This document shows, one piece after another, positions 24,848 through 36,186 of a stretch of 64,000 nt of DNA. Each line of letters starts with the position of its first letter. Within the stretch, counting starts at the first letter, position 1. Origin of the DNA: Diphasiastrum complanatum (taxonomy: Eukaryota > Streptophyta > Lycopodiopsida > Lycopodiales > Lycopodiaceae). Under the pieces are notes generated by a model. That model had not been told where the DNA came from. It was given only the letters and a program-made list of their open reading frames with translations, and made no database searches. The translations under genes and the position numbers were made by a program. The stretch lies in the NCBI GenBank assembly GCA_029204225.1, contig CM055113.1, positions 1,467,973 to 1,531,972 of the forward strand, in the 5' to 3' direction.

Positions 24848-25667
24848 TGTGAAAAATTGGCAAAAATCTAGCTTGGTATTTTTTATGATAGAAGTTTGTA
24901 AGTGAATCTCACATGTGTGGAGGATGTTCCCACATGTGGAGAATTGTAAAGTAAATCAAAATGTTTGATATAGGGGTCTCATAGAATTTCATAGTCAAGC
25001 ATTTAGGTGTAGGATGTTGATAGGGCCAAATTTGGCATAGATGGCAAATTATCCATTTCCACTTGTAATGCCAATATTGAGCCAAAATAGAGCCAAACTT
25101 GTGCCAATTAGAGTGTAGACAAGTGTCATGCTTTTGTTTGATGAATCTTAAGAGGTCCAATAGGATTTAGAGGTGGAACCTTGTGAGGTCCAATAGAAAA
25201 TTGAGGTGCGCTTGAATATAGTCCAATAGAATTTAGAGGTGCATGGATCAATGGTCCAATAGGATTAAGAGGTGGCAAAGTGTGATCCAATCATAGTTAA
25301 GCATAGTGGTAGCTCATGAATCTATTAGTATCATTGTACTTCTCCTTTTGGATCTAATTGATTTTGAGATTGAGTGGATTTTGAATGTCATTGAATTTCT
25401 AGCTTTCTCTCTCTACCAGAGAGCTCATGATGGTTTTTCTCTCTCTACCCGAGGAGAGCAACTTTTTTTTACTTAGAATACTTTTGGAACACTTCCCACA
25501 TGTGTGAGTGAGAGTTGGAAGTGATTGAATGCATGTAGTAGTGTGTTTTTGCCATAGAATCAAAGATAGATCTTGAATCTCAATCTAGTCTTGATCTTGG
25601 TGCATCTACACACCTTAGGAGATCACAAGTACATGTAGTGGAAAATCCACACGTGTGAAATTCATCA
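24848..25667 (+). repeat. 3' LTR of element S (820 bp)
   Basis: Preceded by the purine tract TTTTTTGAGGAGGAG (24833-24847) and followed by target duplication TATAA. It differs from the 5' LTR by a handful of substitutions and small indels, so insertion is fairly recent. Confidence 0.95.
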
Positions 25668-25754
25668 TATAAGCTCTCTAAATTGCTAGAAGACTTTAGG
25701 TTCAGATCTCTTAGAGAAACCATAAGAGTTTCTAGTGCTTTTTCACATTAAAAA

Positions 25755-26700
25755 ATGGCATCGATGGGTGGTTTTTTTGCTTGAAGCTAGTGAAAGACTT
25801 ACATCCACTAATTATGCTACTTGGATAGTTCGAATGGAGTCCTTGCTTGTACTTCATGATATTTATGACATAATACTTGAGGGGAAGTAGAACCTCAAGG
25901 AGGAGTTGAATTGGCTAAGTACAAAAAGAGATGTAGAGTTGCATTAGATTGCATAAAACTTAATGTAAGTAATGAACTTTTGAAAGAAATCTCATCTTGT
26001 ACCACATCCAAAGAGGCATGGGATTCATTAAAAGCCATTTATGGATCCAAGAACACTTCAAGGATACTCATGCTTAGGAATCAAATCCTTCAAAGCATGA
26101 AAGGAAGTAGTAAAAGTGCCCAAAATCATGTCTTTAGGATCAAATCTTTGAATAAGGATTTTGTCTTCTATAGATGATAAAATCAAAGATGATGAATTAG
26201 TTCAAATCATTTTGAATGGATTAGGAGATGATTATTCCAATCTTGTTCAAACCTTTGCTATTCAAGATTCATTTTCTAGTATTGAAAAACTTCAAAGTGT
26301 GCTTGTTAGCGTGAGGAGAGTAGAATGCTTCATATCAAAAGTAGGATGAGTTCCTTATCTTTGAATGATGGTGATGAAAAAGCTAACTTTTCTTTGAAAG
26401 GCAAGAAGAATAAGTTTCCATCCAAGAAGACTCAAGACATGGAGATGGAGAACAAAGATTGAGCATCAAGTTCCAAAGGCAAGAGCAAGCAGGACAAGAA
26501 GAAGCTAAAGTGTTTCTTTTGTGAAAAAAAGGGACATTTTGCATCCGAGTGCTACAAGAAGAAGAATGCCCAAGAGAAGGACAATCAAGGCAATCTTGTG
26601 CTTGAGGAGGAGGAAGAAGACAATCTATCTTTGATGGTATCCTCACCACAAACATCTGATCAAGACACTTGCTGGATTGATAGTGGGGCAAGCTCTCACA
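25755..26700 (+). pseudogene. Copia element B Gag, zinc knuckle and protease start (degenerate)
   Basis: Begins ATGGCATCGATGGG at 25755, then frameshifts. Gag sequence is clear in pieces: ERLTSTNYATWIVRMESLL, ALDCIKLNVSNELLKEI, KEAWDSLKAIYGSKNTSRI, and from 26161 DELVQIILNGLGDDYSNL. The zinc knuckle CFFCEKKGHFASEC (CX2CX4HX4C) is at about 26514-26555, and the protease catalytic triplet CWIDSGASSHIT at about 26668. A TAG at about 25888, a frameshift near 26350 and a TAA at 26717 break it. Gag packages RNA; the protease would mature the polyprotein. Gag is a close relative of those of C and D. Confidence 0.85.
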
Positions 26701-26882
26701 TTACTCACCAAAAAGACTAATTTTCTAATCTACTTTATTACAATAGTTCTAAGAGATTTATCTTCACTACAAGTGATCAAGAATATGAGATTGTAGGTGT
26801 TGAATCCATTCCTTTATGTCTAGGAACATCTAAAAAAGTAGATCTAGACAATGTTCTTTATGTACCTTCAATTACAAAGAAC

Positions 26883-28312
26883 TTGTTAAGTGTAGGACAA
26901 CTTATGGAGAGTGGATTAGATGTACATTTCAAGCATGGAGCATGTTCTATCTTGAAAGATGAAAAATATATTGCTAGTGGTTTCAAGCAAGGGAGGTTAT
27001 TCAAATTGGATGCTAATGTGATGGTTGGAAGTGTGAGCATGGCAAGGGAGGAGCTCACTCAAGTGGAATTATGGCACAAAAGGTTAGGCCATCCTAACTT
27101 ACAAAGCTATGGAGACCATGGTGACAAAGGAGCTAGCAAAAGGACTTCCTTCCCAAAACCATATCCAAGTGTGCCAAGCTTTGTGAAGCTTGTGGACTAT
27201 CCAAATCTCATAAGCTTTCTTTCAAGAGATCTTTGATAAGATCTAACTCTCCTCTTGACCTTATACACTCGGATGTTCATTCATTTTCACATGAATCAAA
27301 TGGTGGAGCTCTTATGTATGTCACTTTTATTGATGATAAATCAAGATACTCTTGGGTTTATCTCTTGTCTAAGAAAAGTGAAGTTATTGAGTCCTTTGTA
27401 AAGTTCAAAGCTCTTGTGGAAAAGCAACTTAATACTAGCTTGAAAGTATTAAGAAGTGATAATGGAGGGCAGTACATATCCAATAGGATGAAAGAGTTTT
27501 GTGAAACTAATGGCATTAGGAGAGAGTTTACTTGCACATATACTCCACAACAAAATGGAATAGCTGGGAGAAAGAATAAGACACTATGTGAGTGTGCTAA
27601 AGCTATGAGATTAGATGCATCACTTCCTATTTCATTTTGGGGAGAAGCTATTTTATGTGCAAACTTTCTATGTAATGGAATGACTAATAGTGCCATTAAA
27701 GGACTTACACTTTATGAAGTATTGTTTGGCAAAAAGCCAAATCTTAGTGATTTGAAAGTTTTTGGATGTACTTGTTATGTACATATTCCTTTAGAAACAA
27801 GGAAGAAGGAAGATGCCACTTCTTTCAAAGGCATCTTTATTGGTTATAGTGAAAGTAGAAAAGCTTATAGGATATTTGATCCTATTACAAAAAAAGTTGT
27901 TGCTATTAGAGATGTACTTTTTGATGAATCTCTCCAAGCCAAAGTAAAGGTGACTTCCAACAACACTCAACTTGTCAAGGATCATGCTATGGCCAAGGAG
28001 GAGTTTCATGAAGATGAAGACCAAGAGGAACCTACTCAAAGTCCAAGGGTGCCAAGAAGATCAACAAGGAAAAGGACTGAGCCATCAAGGCTCACTTATA
28101 GTGACAAAGGGGAGCAAAGTGACGATTCTCAACTACTCAACTCTTATACTTTCTTGACTACTATGCTTGAAGAACCAACTAGTTTTGAGGAAGCAAATAA
28201 GTCTCAGTATTGGAGGAAAGCTATGCAAGTAGATTTTGATGCCTTAATGGAAAATCAAACTTGGAAGCTTGTTGATTCACCTTATGGAAAGAAGCCTCTT
28301 ACTTGTAAATGA
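26883..28312 (+). pseudogene. Copia element B Gag-pre-integrase and integrase, RT start
   Basis: 26883-27236 carries the GAG-pre-integrase motif ELWHKRLGHPNL. 27233-28312 is the integrase core: first Asp in LIHSDVHSF, second in VLRSDNGGQYIS, but the third catalytic position reads NGIAGRKNKT, with Gly where D-D-E integrases have Glu. The linker FIGYSESRKAYRIFDP and VVAIRDVLFDES follows, then the RT approach (SRLTYS, EPTSFEEANKSQYWRKAM, WKLVDSP). The frame ends at TGA (28310-28312) in the position of the Trp of CKWIYR. A deletion or shift lies between HPNL and the zinc-binding region around 27110-27230. Not functional as it stands. Confidence 0.88.
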
Positions 28313-29049
28313 ATATATAGATTGAAATATAATCAAGATGGTTCCATTCATAAGTACAAAGCTAGACTTGTAGCAAAAGGTTTTTTTGCAAGTCAAAGGC
28401 ATAGATTATGATGAAACCTTTGCACTTGTTGCAAAGCTTGTGACCATCAGATTAATCATATGTCTTGCAACTTCTTTCAAATGGGAGCGCTTCCAACTTG
28501 ATGTGACAAATGCTTTCTTGAATGGATTCTTGGAAGAGGAAATCTACATGTGCCAACCCGAGGGCTTCATCAAAGATGGAGAAGAAGACAAGGTGTGTTT
28601 CTTGATGAAGAGTCTTTATGGACTCAAGCAAGCACCAAGAGCATGGTACTCTAGGTTACATTCCTATCTTATTTCCATTGGATTTGTTGTAAGTTCTTAT
28701 GGACCATCATTGTACTACAAATGTAATGATGGAAATATCATTATCTTAGTTTTATATGTTGATGACATTGTACTCACAGGAAATGATCTAGATGGCATCA
28801 AAAATGTAAAAGTTTCCTTGTCTAGTGAATTTAAGATGGTAGACCTAGGACTTCTTAAAGTTATCCTTGGAATAGAAGTCACTAGAAGAAATGATTTTTC
28901 CTTCATATGTCAATCTAAGTATGCTAGATCAATCTTAGCAAGATATGGCATGATTGATTGTAAAGGAGTTGAAACTCCTATGGAACTAAGTGTAAAAGTT
29001 TCTAAGGAAAGTGACGAAGCATCCTTTGAGGACATCACTACCTATAGAA
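28313..29049 (+). pseudogene. Copia element B reverse transcriptase, truncated by LTR fragment
   Basis: RT motifs continue after the stop: YKARLVAKG, then a frameshift in a run of T at 28380, then [58 protein letters not shown] and catalytic LYVDDIVLTGND. The frame ends at DITTYRM, exactly where an LTR of the C family begins at 29050. The RNase H that should follow is absent here. The same region is present a second time, continuous, at 30099-31998. Confidence 0.88.
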
Positions 29050-29472
29050 TGTGAAAGATTCAAATAGTTTCATCACATTTTGCAATATTTCCATATTTGG
29101 CATATTGAGGCCAAAACTTGTTTTAGACTTAGAGGTTGACTTTTCAAAGTTCATTAGTCTAAATTTCATTTGAATAAACACTTTTTGAAAGTGTGGGAAA
29201 GTTAGAATGCGAGTTTGAGTAAATTCAATTTGAATAAGTTGGGTACATTGAATCTAGACCCAAAATTGGTAGGGTTAGCATTTTGGTGGGAAAGCCACCA
29301 AGTAGGGTTTGTACCTGCTATAAAAGGATGTAACTCGTGGAGAGAGTGATCTTCTCTCTTCTCTATTTCATTTGATGCTTATACCGGCTTCTCTTGGGTT
29401 CTACTATCCATTGGCTTGGTGATTGCTTGCAATTCTATGTGTAGAATGATCTATATTTGCTATTTTTGGATC
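29050..29472 (+). repeat. Truncated LTR of the element C family
   Basis: 423 bp starting TGTGAAAGATTC and matching the first two thirds of the LTRs at 45961 and 51156, including the TATAAAAGG TATA box. It stops at TTTTTGGATC, where unrelated gag sequence on the other strand begins. No partner LTR or target duplication is nearby. Confidence 0.9.
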
Positions 29473-29900
29473 TTTGTTGTTGTAGAGGGCTTGGTCAGAA
29501 GAATCCTTGTGATCAAGATGCTCTTGAGCTTCGACTTCTTCTCGAATCTCGACAACAGCCTTTTCGAGTGTCATTGTAGGATATGTTGCTAGCAACGTTC
29601 TGGTTGTCTGGAAGGATCTTGGTAAGGCTATCAACAGATAAGTGAGTTGCTTCTCTGCTGATACTACATTTTCTGCTCTAGAATCGGGTAGTGAAAGGAA
29701 TAGATCCTTCATCTTCCTAATAAAGGAAATGAGGTCTTTACCATCCCACTACAGGTTTGTCAGCTGATCTTTGAGCAACATAATCTGACTGCGTGATTTC
29801 GTCTGAAATCTTGTGAGTAGTGTATCCCACATCTCTTTCACTTTAGAGATTGTAGCTAGGTCAAGAGTTATACGATCCTCGATGGATACTAGAGACAAAC
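29404..29900 (-). pseudogene. Copia Gag fragment, family of the 59446-62998 element
   Basis: The minus-strand frame 29404-29712 includes MKDLFLSLPDSRAENVVSAE, KQLTYLLIALPRSFQTTRTL and TMTLEKAVVEIREEVEAQEH. Upstream to about 29900 the same protein continues with stops. It closely matches Gag in the minus-strand element at 61440-61990 (MKDLFLSLHNSRADNAVS). Real sequence similarity ends near 29473. The last codons run into the adjacent LTR fragment and are not Gag. No LTR or primer site of that family is here. Confidence 0.8.
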
Positions 29901-29903
29901 ACA

Positions 29904-30098
29904 TTGAAGACAGTCAGAGATGTCAAATTTAATGAGAGTAGGACAATGGACAATGATGATCCTGTCAGTTATGAAGTCCTTGGAAGACAGTACTATGATC
30001 TACCAACTATGATAGAGGGAGTAGAGGACGAACACTCAGACAAAGGTGTTCGAGTCGCATCTCATTTGAGTGACGAATCAGATGAAGAAAGATTCGCA
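29904..30098 (+). pseudogene. Copia post-integrase linker fragment of another family
   Basis: TVRDVKFNESRTMDND resembles the copia segment after integrase (RDVxFDE), followed by an acidic linker (EGVEDEHSDKGVRVASHLSD). It switches in frame at about 30099 to element B sequence (TCYVHIPLETRKKED), which lies upstream of that point in an intact element. This is a recombination junction rather than a natural protein. Confidence 0.6.
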
Positions 30099-31998
30099 AC
30101 TTGTTATGTACATATTCCGTTAGAAACAAGGAAAAAGGAAGATGCCACTTCTTTCAAAGGCATCATAGTGAAAGTAAGAAAGCTTATAGGATATTTGATC
30201 CTATTACCAATAAAGTTGTTGTAAGTAGAGATGTATTTTTTGATGAATCTCTCCAAGCCAAAGATAAGGTGACTTCCAACAACACTCAACTTTTCAAGGA
30301 TCATGCTATGGCCAAGGAGGAGCTTCATGAAGATGAAGACCAAGTGGAACTTACTCAAAGTCCAAGGGTGCCAAGAAGACCAACAAGAACAAGGATTGAG
30401 CCATCAAGGCTCACTTATAGTGACAAAGGGGAGATTCTCAACTACTCAACTCTTATACTTTCTTGACTACTATGCTTGAAGAACCAGCTAGTTTTGAGGA
30501 AGCAAATAAGTCTCAGTATTGGAGGAAAGCTCTGCAAGTAGAGTTTGATGCATTAATGGAAAATCAAATTTGGAAGCTTGTTGATTTACCTTATGGAAAG
30601 AAGCCTCTTACTTGTAAATGAATATATAGATTGAAATATAATCAAGATGGTTCCATTCATAAGTACAAAGCTAGACTTGTAGCAAAAGATTTTTTGCAAG
30701 TCAAAGGCATAGATTATGATGAAACCTTTGCACTTGTTGCAAAGCTTGTGACCATTAGATTAATCATATGTCTTGCAACTTCTTTCAAATGGGAGCGCTT
30801 CCAACTTGATGTGACAAATGCTTTCTTGAATGGATTCTTGGAAGAGGAAATCTACATGTGCCAACCCGAGGGCTTCATCAAAGATGGAGAAGAAGACAAG
30901 GTGTGTTTCTTGAAGAAGAGTCTTTATGGACTCAAGCAAGCTCCAAGAGCATGGTACTCTAGGTTACATTCCTATCTTATTTCCATTGGATTTGTTGTAA
31001 GTTCTTATGAACCATCATTGTACTACAAATGTAGTGATGGGAAGATCATTATCTTAGTTTTATATGTTGATGACATTATACTCACAGGAAATGATCTAGA
31101 TGGCATCAAAAATGTAAAAGTTTCCTTGTCTAGTGAATTTAGGATGGTAGATCTAGGACTTCTTAAAGTTATAGTTGGAATAGAAGTCACTAGAAGTAAT
31201 GATTTTACTTTCATATGTCAATCCAAGTATGCTAGATCAATCTTAGCAAAATTTGACATGATTGATTGTAAAGGAGTTGAAACTCCCATGGAACTAAGTG
31301 TAAAAGTTTCTAAGGAAAGTGATGAAGCATCCTTTGAGGACATCACTACCTATAGAATGATTATTGGTTCCTTGATATACTTAACCATCACTAGACCAGA
31401 TCTCAATTTTCGTGTTGGCAAATTGAGTCAATACATGCAAATTCCATTAATATGTCATTGGAAAGGAGCAAAAAGGGTGTTAAGGTACATCTCGGCTACA
31501 AAAGACTTTGGCATAGTTTATGAAAGGACTAATATTTGTTTAAGAGAATATTCGGACTCAAGTTTTGTAGGTGACAAGATGGATAGAATATCCATAAGTG
31601 CATTTGCTACGTTCTTATGTGGAGGAGCTATATCTTGGCTTTCCAAAAAGCAAGATACCATCTCTCTTTCATCAACAGAATCCGAGTATAAAGCTATGAC
31701 AACAACAGCAAAGGAGGTTCTTTGGCTTAAAAGGCATTTGGAGGAGTTTCATGTGATCAAGGATGAAGACATTCCATGCATATATTGTGACAATCAAGCA
31801 ACTCAACAACTTGCAAACAATCCAGTCTTCCATGTTCGAACAAAGCACATAGAGATTTCACATCATTTCGTGAGGGAGAAAATGCAAGCAAAGGAGATCA
31901 AGCTTATTCATGTTTCATCATCAGATTGCATTGCTGATATACTCACCAAAGCATTGCCTAACATTAGAGGAGTTTTGAGCTCCAAAAAGACCCTTTAA
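30099..31998 (+). pseudogene. Copia element B' : linker, reverse transcriptase and RNase H
   Basis: This is a second copy of the segment at 27770-29049, continued to the end of pol. It shares the same TGA (30619-30621) in the CKWIYR position and has a small deletion near 30165 that shifts the linker frame. From 30631 a 455-codon frame is open: [53 protein letters not shown], catalytic LYVDDIILTG, then RNase H with YLTITRPDLNFRVGKLSQYM, LREYSDSSFVGDKMDR, SLSSTESEYKAMTTTAKEV, IYCDNQATQQLANNPVFHVR and KHIEISHHFVREKM. The C-terminus ends LTKALPNIRGVL. The RT-RNase H half appears intact, but no upstream start or Gag is in frame. Confidence 0.9.
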
Positions 31999-32420
31999 GA
32001 ATTCGTGCAAGATGTAGATTATATTATTAAAATATTATAACACTAATACTTTTGACTTGCCATAACTTTTTAATCGTAGCTCAAAAGTATATCATATAAC
32101 GTGTCATTGGAAAGCCTTGTTGAGCGCTTTCCAATGCACCAAACTCCGCTAAATTTGGACTTACCACTAAAAAGTTATGCCATTTTTAGTGTGGAATCAA
32201 AATGTGGACTCAAAAAGTTACTATATGTAGATTTCAAATTTGAGTTTTTTGATTGGTCCATGTGTAAGAAAAAATTGAGAAAAAATATAAAAAGAGTCAT
32301 TACAAAGGGTCTTTTTGGAATTTAGAACTCCTCTAGTGAGATCCATTTGTAAAACTGAGATTGGATCTTGGAGTTATAGATAGATCTATGCTAGATTTAC
32401 CAAGCTAGATTTTTGAGGAG
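31999..32420 (+). other. Copia B' 3' untranslated region with polypurine tract
   Basis: No gene. The end (GATTTTTGAGGAG, 32408-32420) is a purine-rich tract directly before an LTR start, like that of element S. Confidence 0.6.
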
Positions 32421-32699
32421 TGTGAAAATGCAAAAATCATGCTTGGACAAGGCCAAAATCTTGTATAGAGGATAATCACACATGTTTGGAGGCTGTTCCC
32501 ACATGTGAAATTAGTGTACTTGTCATGTACCATAATCATATATGTTGTACATATGATTTAATTCAAGTTCTAGTGTCCAAAAAGGCCAAAAACTAGTTTT
32601 CTAGATATATGACACATGGCATCAATCTATTGATTGCATGAGCCAAATAATTTGGTTAGGTGTCACATCCCATGTGTAGAGGATAGCTCACACATGTGG
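32421..32699 (+). repeat. Partial 3' LTR of element B'
   Basis: Starts TGTGAAAATGC after the polypurine tract and carries CACATGTG-type motifs (TTCCCACATGTGAAATT). It breaks off at gypsy sequence near 32700. No 5' partner is found in the window. Confidence 0.65.
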
Positions 32700-33480
32700 A
32701 AAAGGCTGAAGTAGGCAAGTTTTTGCTTCTAGACGAAGAAACTAAAAAAGTTAAAAAAGTAATAGTTTCAGATCCAGTTATAAGTAACGAGATACCTAGA
32801 GATCCATCGCCACTTAGAAACCGTTCTTACGATATAGTAGAAGACCTTGTCTCTAGAATGCCTAATATAACTTTTAAACAGTTATTAGACGATAATCAAT
32901 ATTACAAGAAAGAAATTAAGCAATTTTTGCAAAATAAAAAGAAAATAAAAACAAAGTTACCAATAGTCAACGTAGGATTAGTTAATTACGGTGATGAAGG
33001 TCAACCAGAGATTCAGATAGTAATCAATGGCTACATCTTAGATAGTGTACCCATAGATTCTAGATCTAGCGTAAACATAATGACTGAAGAAACAGCATAT
33101 GAATTAGGCATTCACCATAGAATAGCACCCACCTTAAGACATTTAAGATTAGCTGATGTAATTAGAAAATCACCAATAGGAGAATTGTCTAAAGTTACAG
33201 TTTATATTGGAGACCATAAGTTTTTTATGGATTTTATAATATTAAGAACTACAAGACAATCGTCATATAAAGTGTTATTAGGATGACCATGGCTCTACCA
33301 GGCCGATGTCATAACCCATTGGAAGAAGAAGGAGATTACCTTCAGAGACCAGATGGAGACATCAATGGGAAAAAGTCACAAAAGAATTTCTATATCATGG
33401 GAAAAGGATAAGTATGAAGGTGAGACACATACATCATTCTCAAGCTATACTTCGGAGGATGAAGGGCTTCAGTCCATAAG
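32700..33480 (+). pseudogene. Gypsy fragment: first retropepsin-like domain
   Basis: The open frame 32696-33286 ends in a protease-like fold. GYILDSVPIDSRSSVNIMTE holds the catalytic position as DSR rather than D(S/T)G. It is followed by LGIHHRIAPTLRHLRLADV, GELSKVTVYIGDHKFFMDFI and KVLLG, a stop, then PWLYQADVITHWKKKEITF. The last motif (GRPWLYQA) is typical of Tat/Athila protease regions. The changed Gly suggests an inactive copy. The upstream segment (DNQYYKKEIKQFLQNKKKI) is a charged Gag-protease linker. No LTR or Gag is attached. Confidence 0.75.
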
Positions 33481-33524
33481 GACTAAGGAAGGAGAGAGAG
33501 ATTTGTCACACTAAGTCTACGTGC

Positions 33525-33954
33525 ATACAATAATAGAGTAGAATATGTAGATAGAGGAGATTGTGGAGTTCCAGAGATTAGTGCTATCATAGGAGATCAG
33601 ACTATAGATAGAATACTAATAGACTCAGGATCCAGTATCAACTTAATAACAAAAACAATGGTTAAGGAATTAGGACTAGAAAAACAGATACAGCCTATTA
33701 CTTACCATGAAATCCATTTAGCAAATGCATCCAAATGTATACCAGTAGGGGAGCTAAAAGGTATTAGCGTAGATATAGAGACAAAGAAGTTTGTTATGAA
33801 TTTCTTTGTCATAAACCCAGTAGATACACCACCTTATTCAATATTATTTGGAAGACCATGGCTATATCAAGCAGATGCTATTATAAATTGGTCTACCAAA
33901 CAGATTTTTTTTCCAGACATTCTGACAGCCAGTCCAATAGGGGATCACCTTTGA
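33525..33954 (+). pseudogene. Gypsy fragment: second retropepsin-like domain
   Basis: A second domain of the same architecture follows: VPEISAIIGDQTIDRILID leading into DSGSSINLITKTMVKELGLE (canonical DSG), then LANASKCIPVGELKGISVDI, FVMNFFVINPVDTPPYSIL and FGRPWLYQADAIINW. Being the copy with intact DSG, it is more likely the ancestral active protease. It leads into the protease-RT linker. The frame is broken at about 33513-33540 and after 33954. Confidence 0.8.
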
Positions 33955-35935
33955 GATGGGGTGAGGAGTTAGCTAGACCTGCTGAATCTTGGATCAATTT
34001 CATAGAATGCTATAAGATTGATGAGGATGAGGAAATATCAACAACATCCGAGTCAAGGGAAGTTTTGGGTGGAACCAGAACAAGCCTGATCGAAGGGATG
34101 GTAGATACAACAGATTATCTAGAGATAGAAATTAATCAAGGTAAAATCTTGAATTTATATAAACTCCAATTGGACCATGAAGAGTATATATTACTTCTTC
34201 AAAAATACCAAAACGTATTTGCTTGGTCGATGGATGATCTAATAGGAATACCAGTTAAATGGGACGAACATAGAATACATCTTATTCAAGGAACAATACC
34301 TGCTAGGTAGTGCCAATATAGATCGAATCCAAAGTACTCCTTGTTACTTAAAGATGAATTAGATAGATGTCTTAGAGCAGGTATTATATATCATGTTCTA
34401 AGCAGTGAGTGGGTGTCACCCAATAGTTATAGTACCTAAGAAGAAGACGGACAAGATTAGAGTTTGCCACGATTTTAGAAAACTAAATGCTGCTACAACA
34501 AAGGATTATCATCCTCTGCCGTATACAGATACTATTCTTGACCAGGTAGCTGGTCATGAACGTTATAGCTTTTTAGATGGATTCTCAGGTTATAACCAAG
34601 TTTCTATAAAGGAGGAAGATAGATCCAAGACCACTTTCACCACTGATTGGGGGACGTACGTGTATACGCGAATGCCCTTTGGTCTTTGTAATGCACCTAC
34701 CACATTCCAACGTATGACGACAAATATTTTTCAAAAAATTTTAAGGAAGTTTTTAGAAATTTTCATGGATGACTTTTGTGTTTATTCATCAACTAAAGAC
34801 CATTTAGACGCATTAGAGAAAACATTGAGAAGATGTCAAGAGACATCTCTTAAATTGCATCCAGCTAAGTGTTACTTCGGGATGAGGGACGTCATCCTGG
34901 TAGGACATAAAATTTTGAAGGACGGTATACAAGCCGACATCGGAAAAGTAAAAATGATTTTAGAATTATTAGAACCAACTAATCTACGAGAACTTAGAGG
35001 TTCTCTAGGAAACATAGGTTATTACCGTAGGATAATTAAGGATTATGCCATAGTAGTAACTCCTTTAACAAGTTTATTAAAAAAGTCTATTGAGTACCAT
35101 TGGTCACAGGACCATCAGCAAGCTTTTGATCAATTGAAACAGTCATTAGCAGAAGCCATTGGAGTCAGACCTCCAAATTGGGCTAAAAAGTTTCATGTAT
35201 ATGTAGATACATCATCGTTTGCAATAGGCGTAGTGCTTAGTCAGAAAGATGACCAAAATATAGATTACCCAATTTATTATGCGGGTAGGCAACTCGCTGC
35301 ATCAGAAAAGAATTATTCCGCTACAGAGAGAAGCACTAGGAATGATTTATTCAGTAAAGAAAATTAGACATTATCTTTTAGGATACCCTTTCGTTTTTCA
35401 CGTAGATCACTACGCATTGAAACATTTAGTGAATAAACCTGATCTTTCGGGTAGGATAGCTAGATGGGTATTATTATTAAATGAGTTTAACTATGAAGTA
35501 GAATTAAGAAGAGACAAGGATCATCAAAATGCAGATTATATATCCTGCCTCCAAACGAAAAATCAGTTTGAACCCATTTATGATGAATTTCCGGATGAAC
35601 ATATAATGCATATTCAATCGGAAACATCAACTTATATGGACATTATGAACGTTTTACAGGATCAGATTTATCCTGAACATTTTAATAAACAGCAAAAAAC
35701 TGTTTTTCTTTCAAAAGTAGGACCTTATACGATTGTGAATAGAATATTGTATAAGTTAGGAGCTGACGATAGTCTCCGCCGATGTTTAGAACCAACCGAG
35801 ATGACCGTTGTAATAAGTGCATTACATAAGGAAGATTTGGGGGGTCACTATGCTCTTAAAAACACTGCAAAAAAGATTTTAACTCAAATAGGCACTTTTT
35901 GGCAGATTTACTCGTTGAACCACAATTCGATTTAA
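33955..35935 (+). pseudogene. Gypsy fragment: linker, reverse transcriptase, RNase H, truncated before integrase
   Basis: 33960-34310 is the linker (LLQKYQNVFAWSMDDLIGIP). 34405-35367 is RT: IVPKKKTDKIRVCHDFRKLN, FLDGFSGYNQVSIKEEDRSK, YTRMPFGLCNAPTTFQRMT, catalytic FMDDF. RNase H begins HVYVDTSSFAIGVVLSQKDD. A one-base shift near 35335 moves the frame to 35279-35935 (REALGMIYSVKKIRHYLLGY, NADYISCLQTKNQ). It ends in the zinc-binding start HKEDLGGHYALKNTAKKI and breaks off near 35900. The integrase core present in the 7247-15646 element is missing. Same family as that element, opposite strand, without LTRs. Confidence 0.9.
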
Positions 35936-36186
35936 CATGTCAAAATATATAAAAAATAGTGACTCATTACTCTTGCTAATTTGCCTAACTTGCTAGTGAC
36001 CTAAAACACCACTTGGCACTTCATGTAAACTCGCATACTTGTTAGGCAAATTTACTCGTTGAACCACAATTCGATTTAACATGTCAAAATGTATAAAAAA
36101 TAGTGACTCATAAGACTTGCTAATTTGCCTAACTTGCTAGTGACTTGAAACACCACTTGCCACATCATGTAAACTCGCATACTTGC
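35902..36186. repeat. Tandem duplication, period 144 bp
   Basis: 35902-36045 and 36046-36186 share TTTACTCGTTGAACCACAAT, CTTGCTAATTTGCCTAACTT and CATGTAAACTCGCATACTTG with few differences. It begins exactly at the broken end of the gypsy fragment. Confidence 0.92.

Larger units (their letters stand above)
22695..25667 (+). mobile_element. Non-autonomous copia element S (2973 bp) with intact LTRs and target duplication
   Basis: Two nearly identical LTRs (22695-23512, 24848-25667) flank a 1335-bp interior. The element has TG...CA ends, a Met-tRNA primer site, a purine-rich tract before the 3' LTR, and a perfect 5-bp target duplication TATAA (22690-22694 and 25668-25672). The interior lacks gag, protease, integrase core, RT and RNase H. 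It goes from leader sequence straight into the post-integrase linker of a copia polyprotein and then into an unidentified ORF. It must have moved using enzymes supplied in trans. Its LTR family is the same as that of element D at 40484. It appears to be inserted in the leader of element B. Confidence 0.93.
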
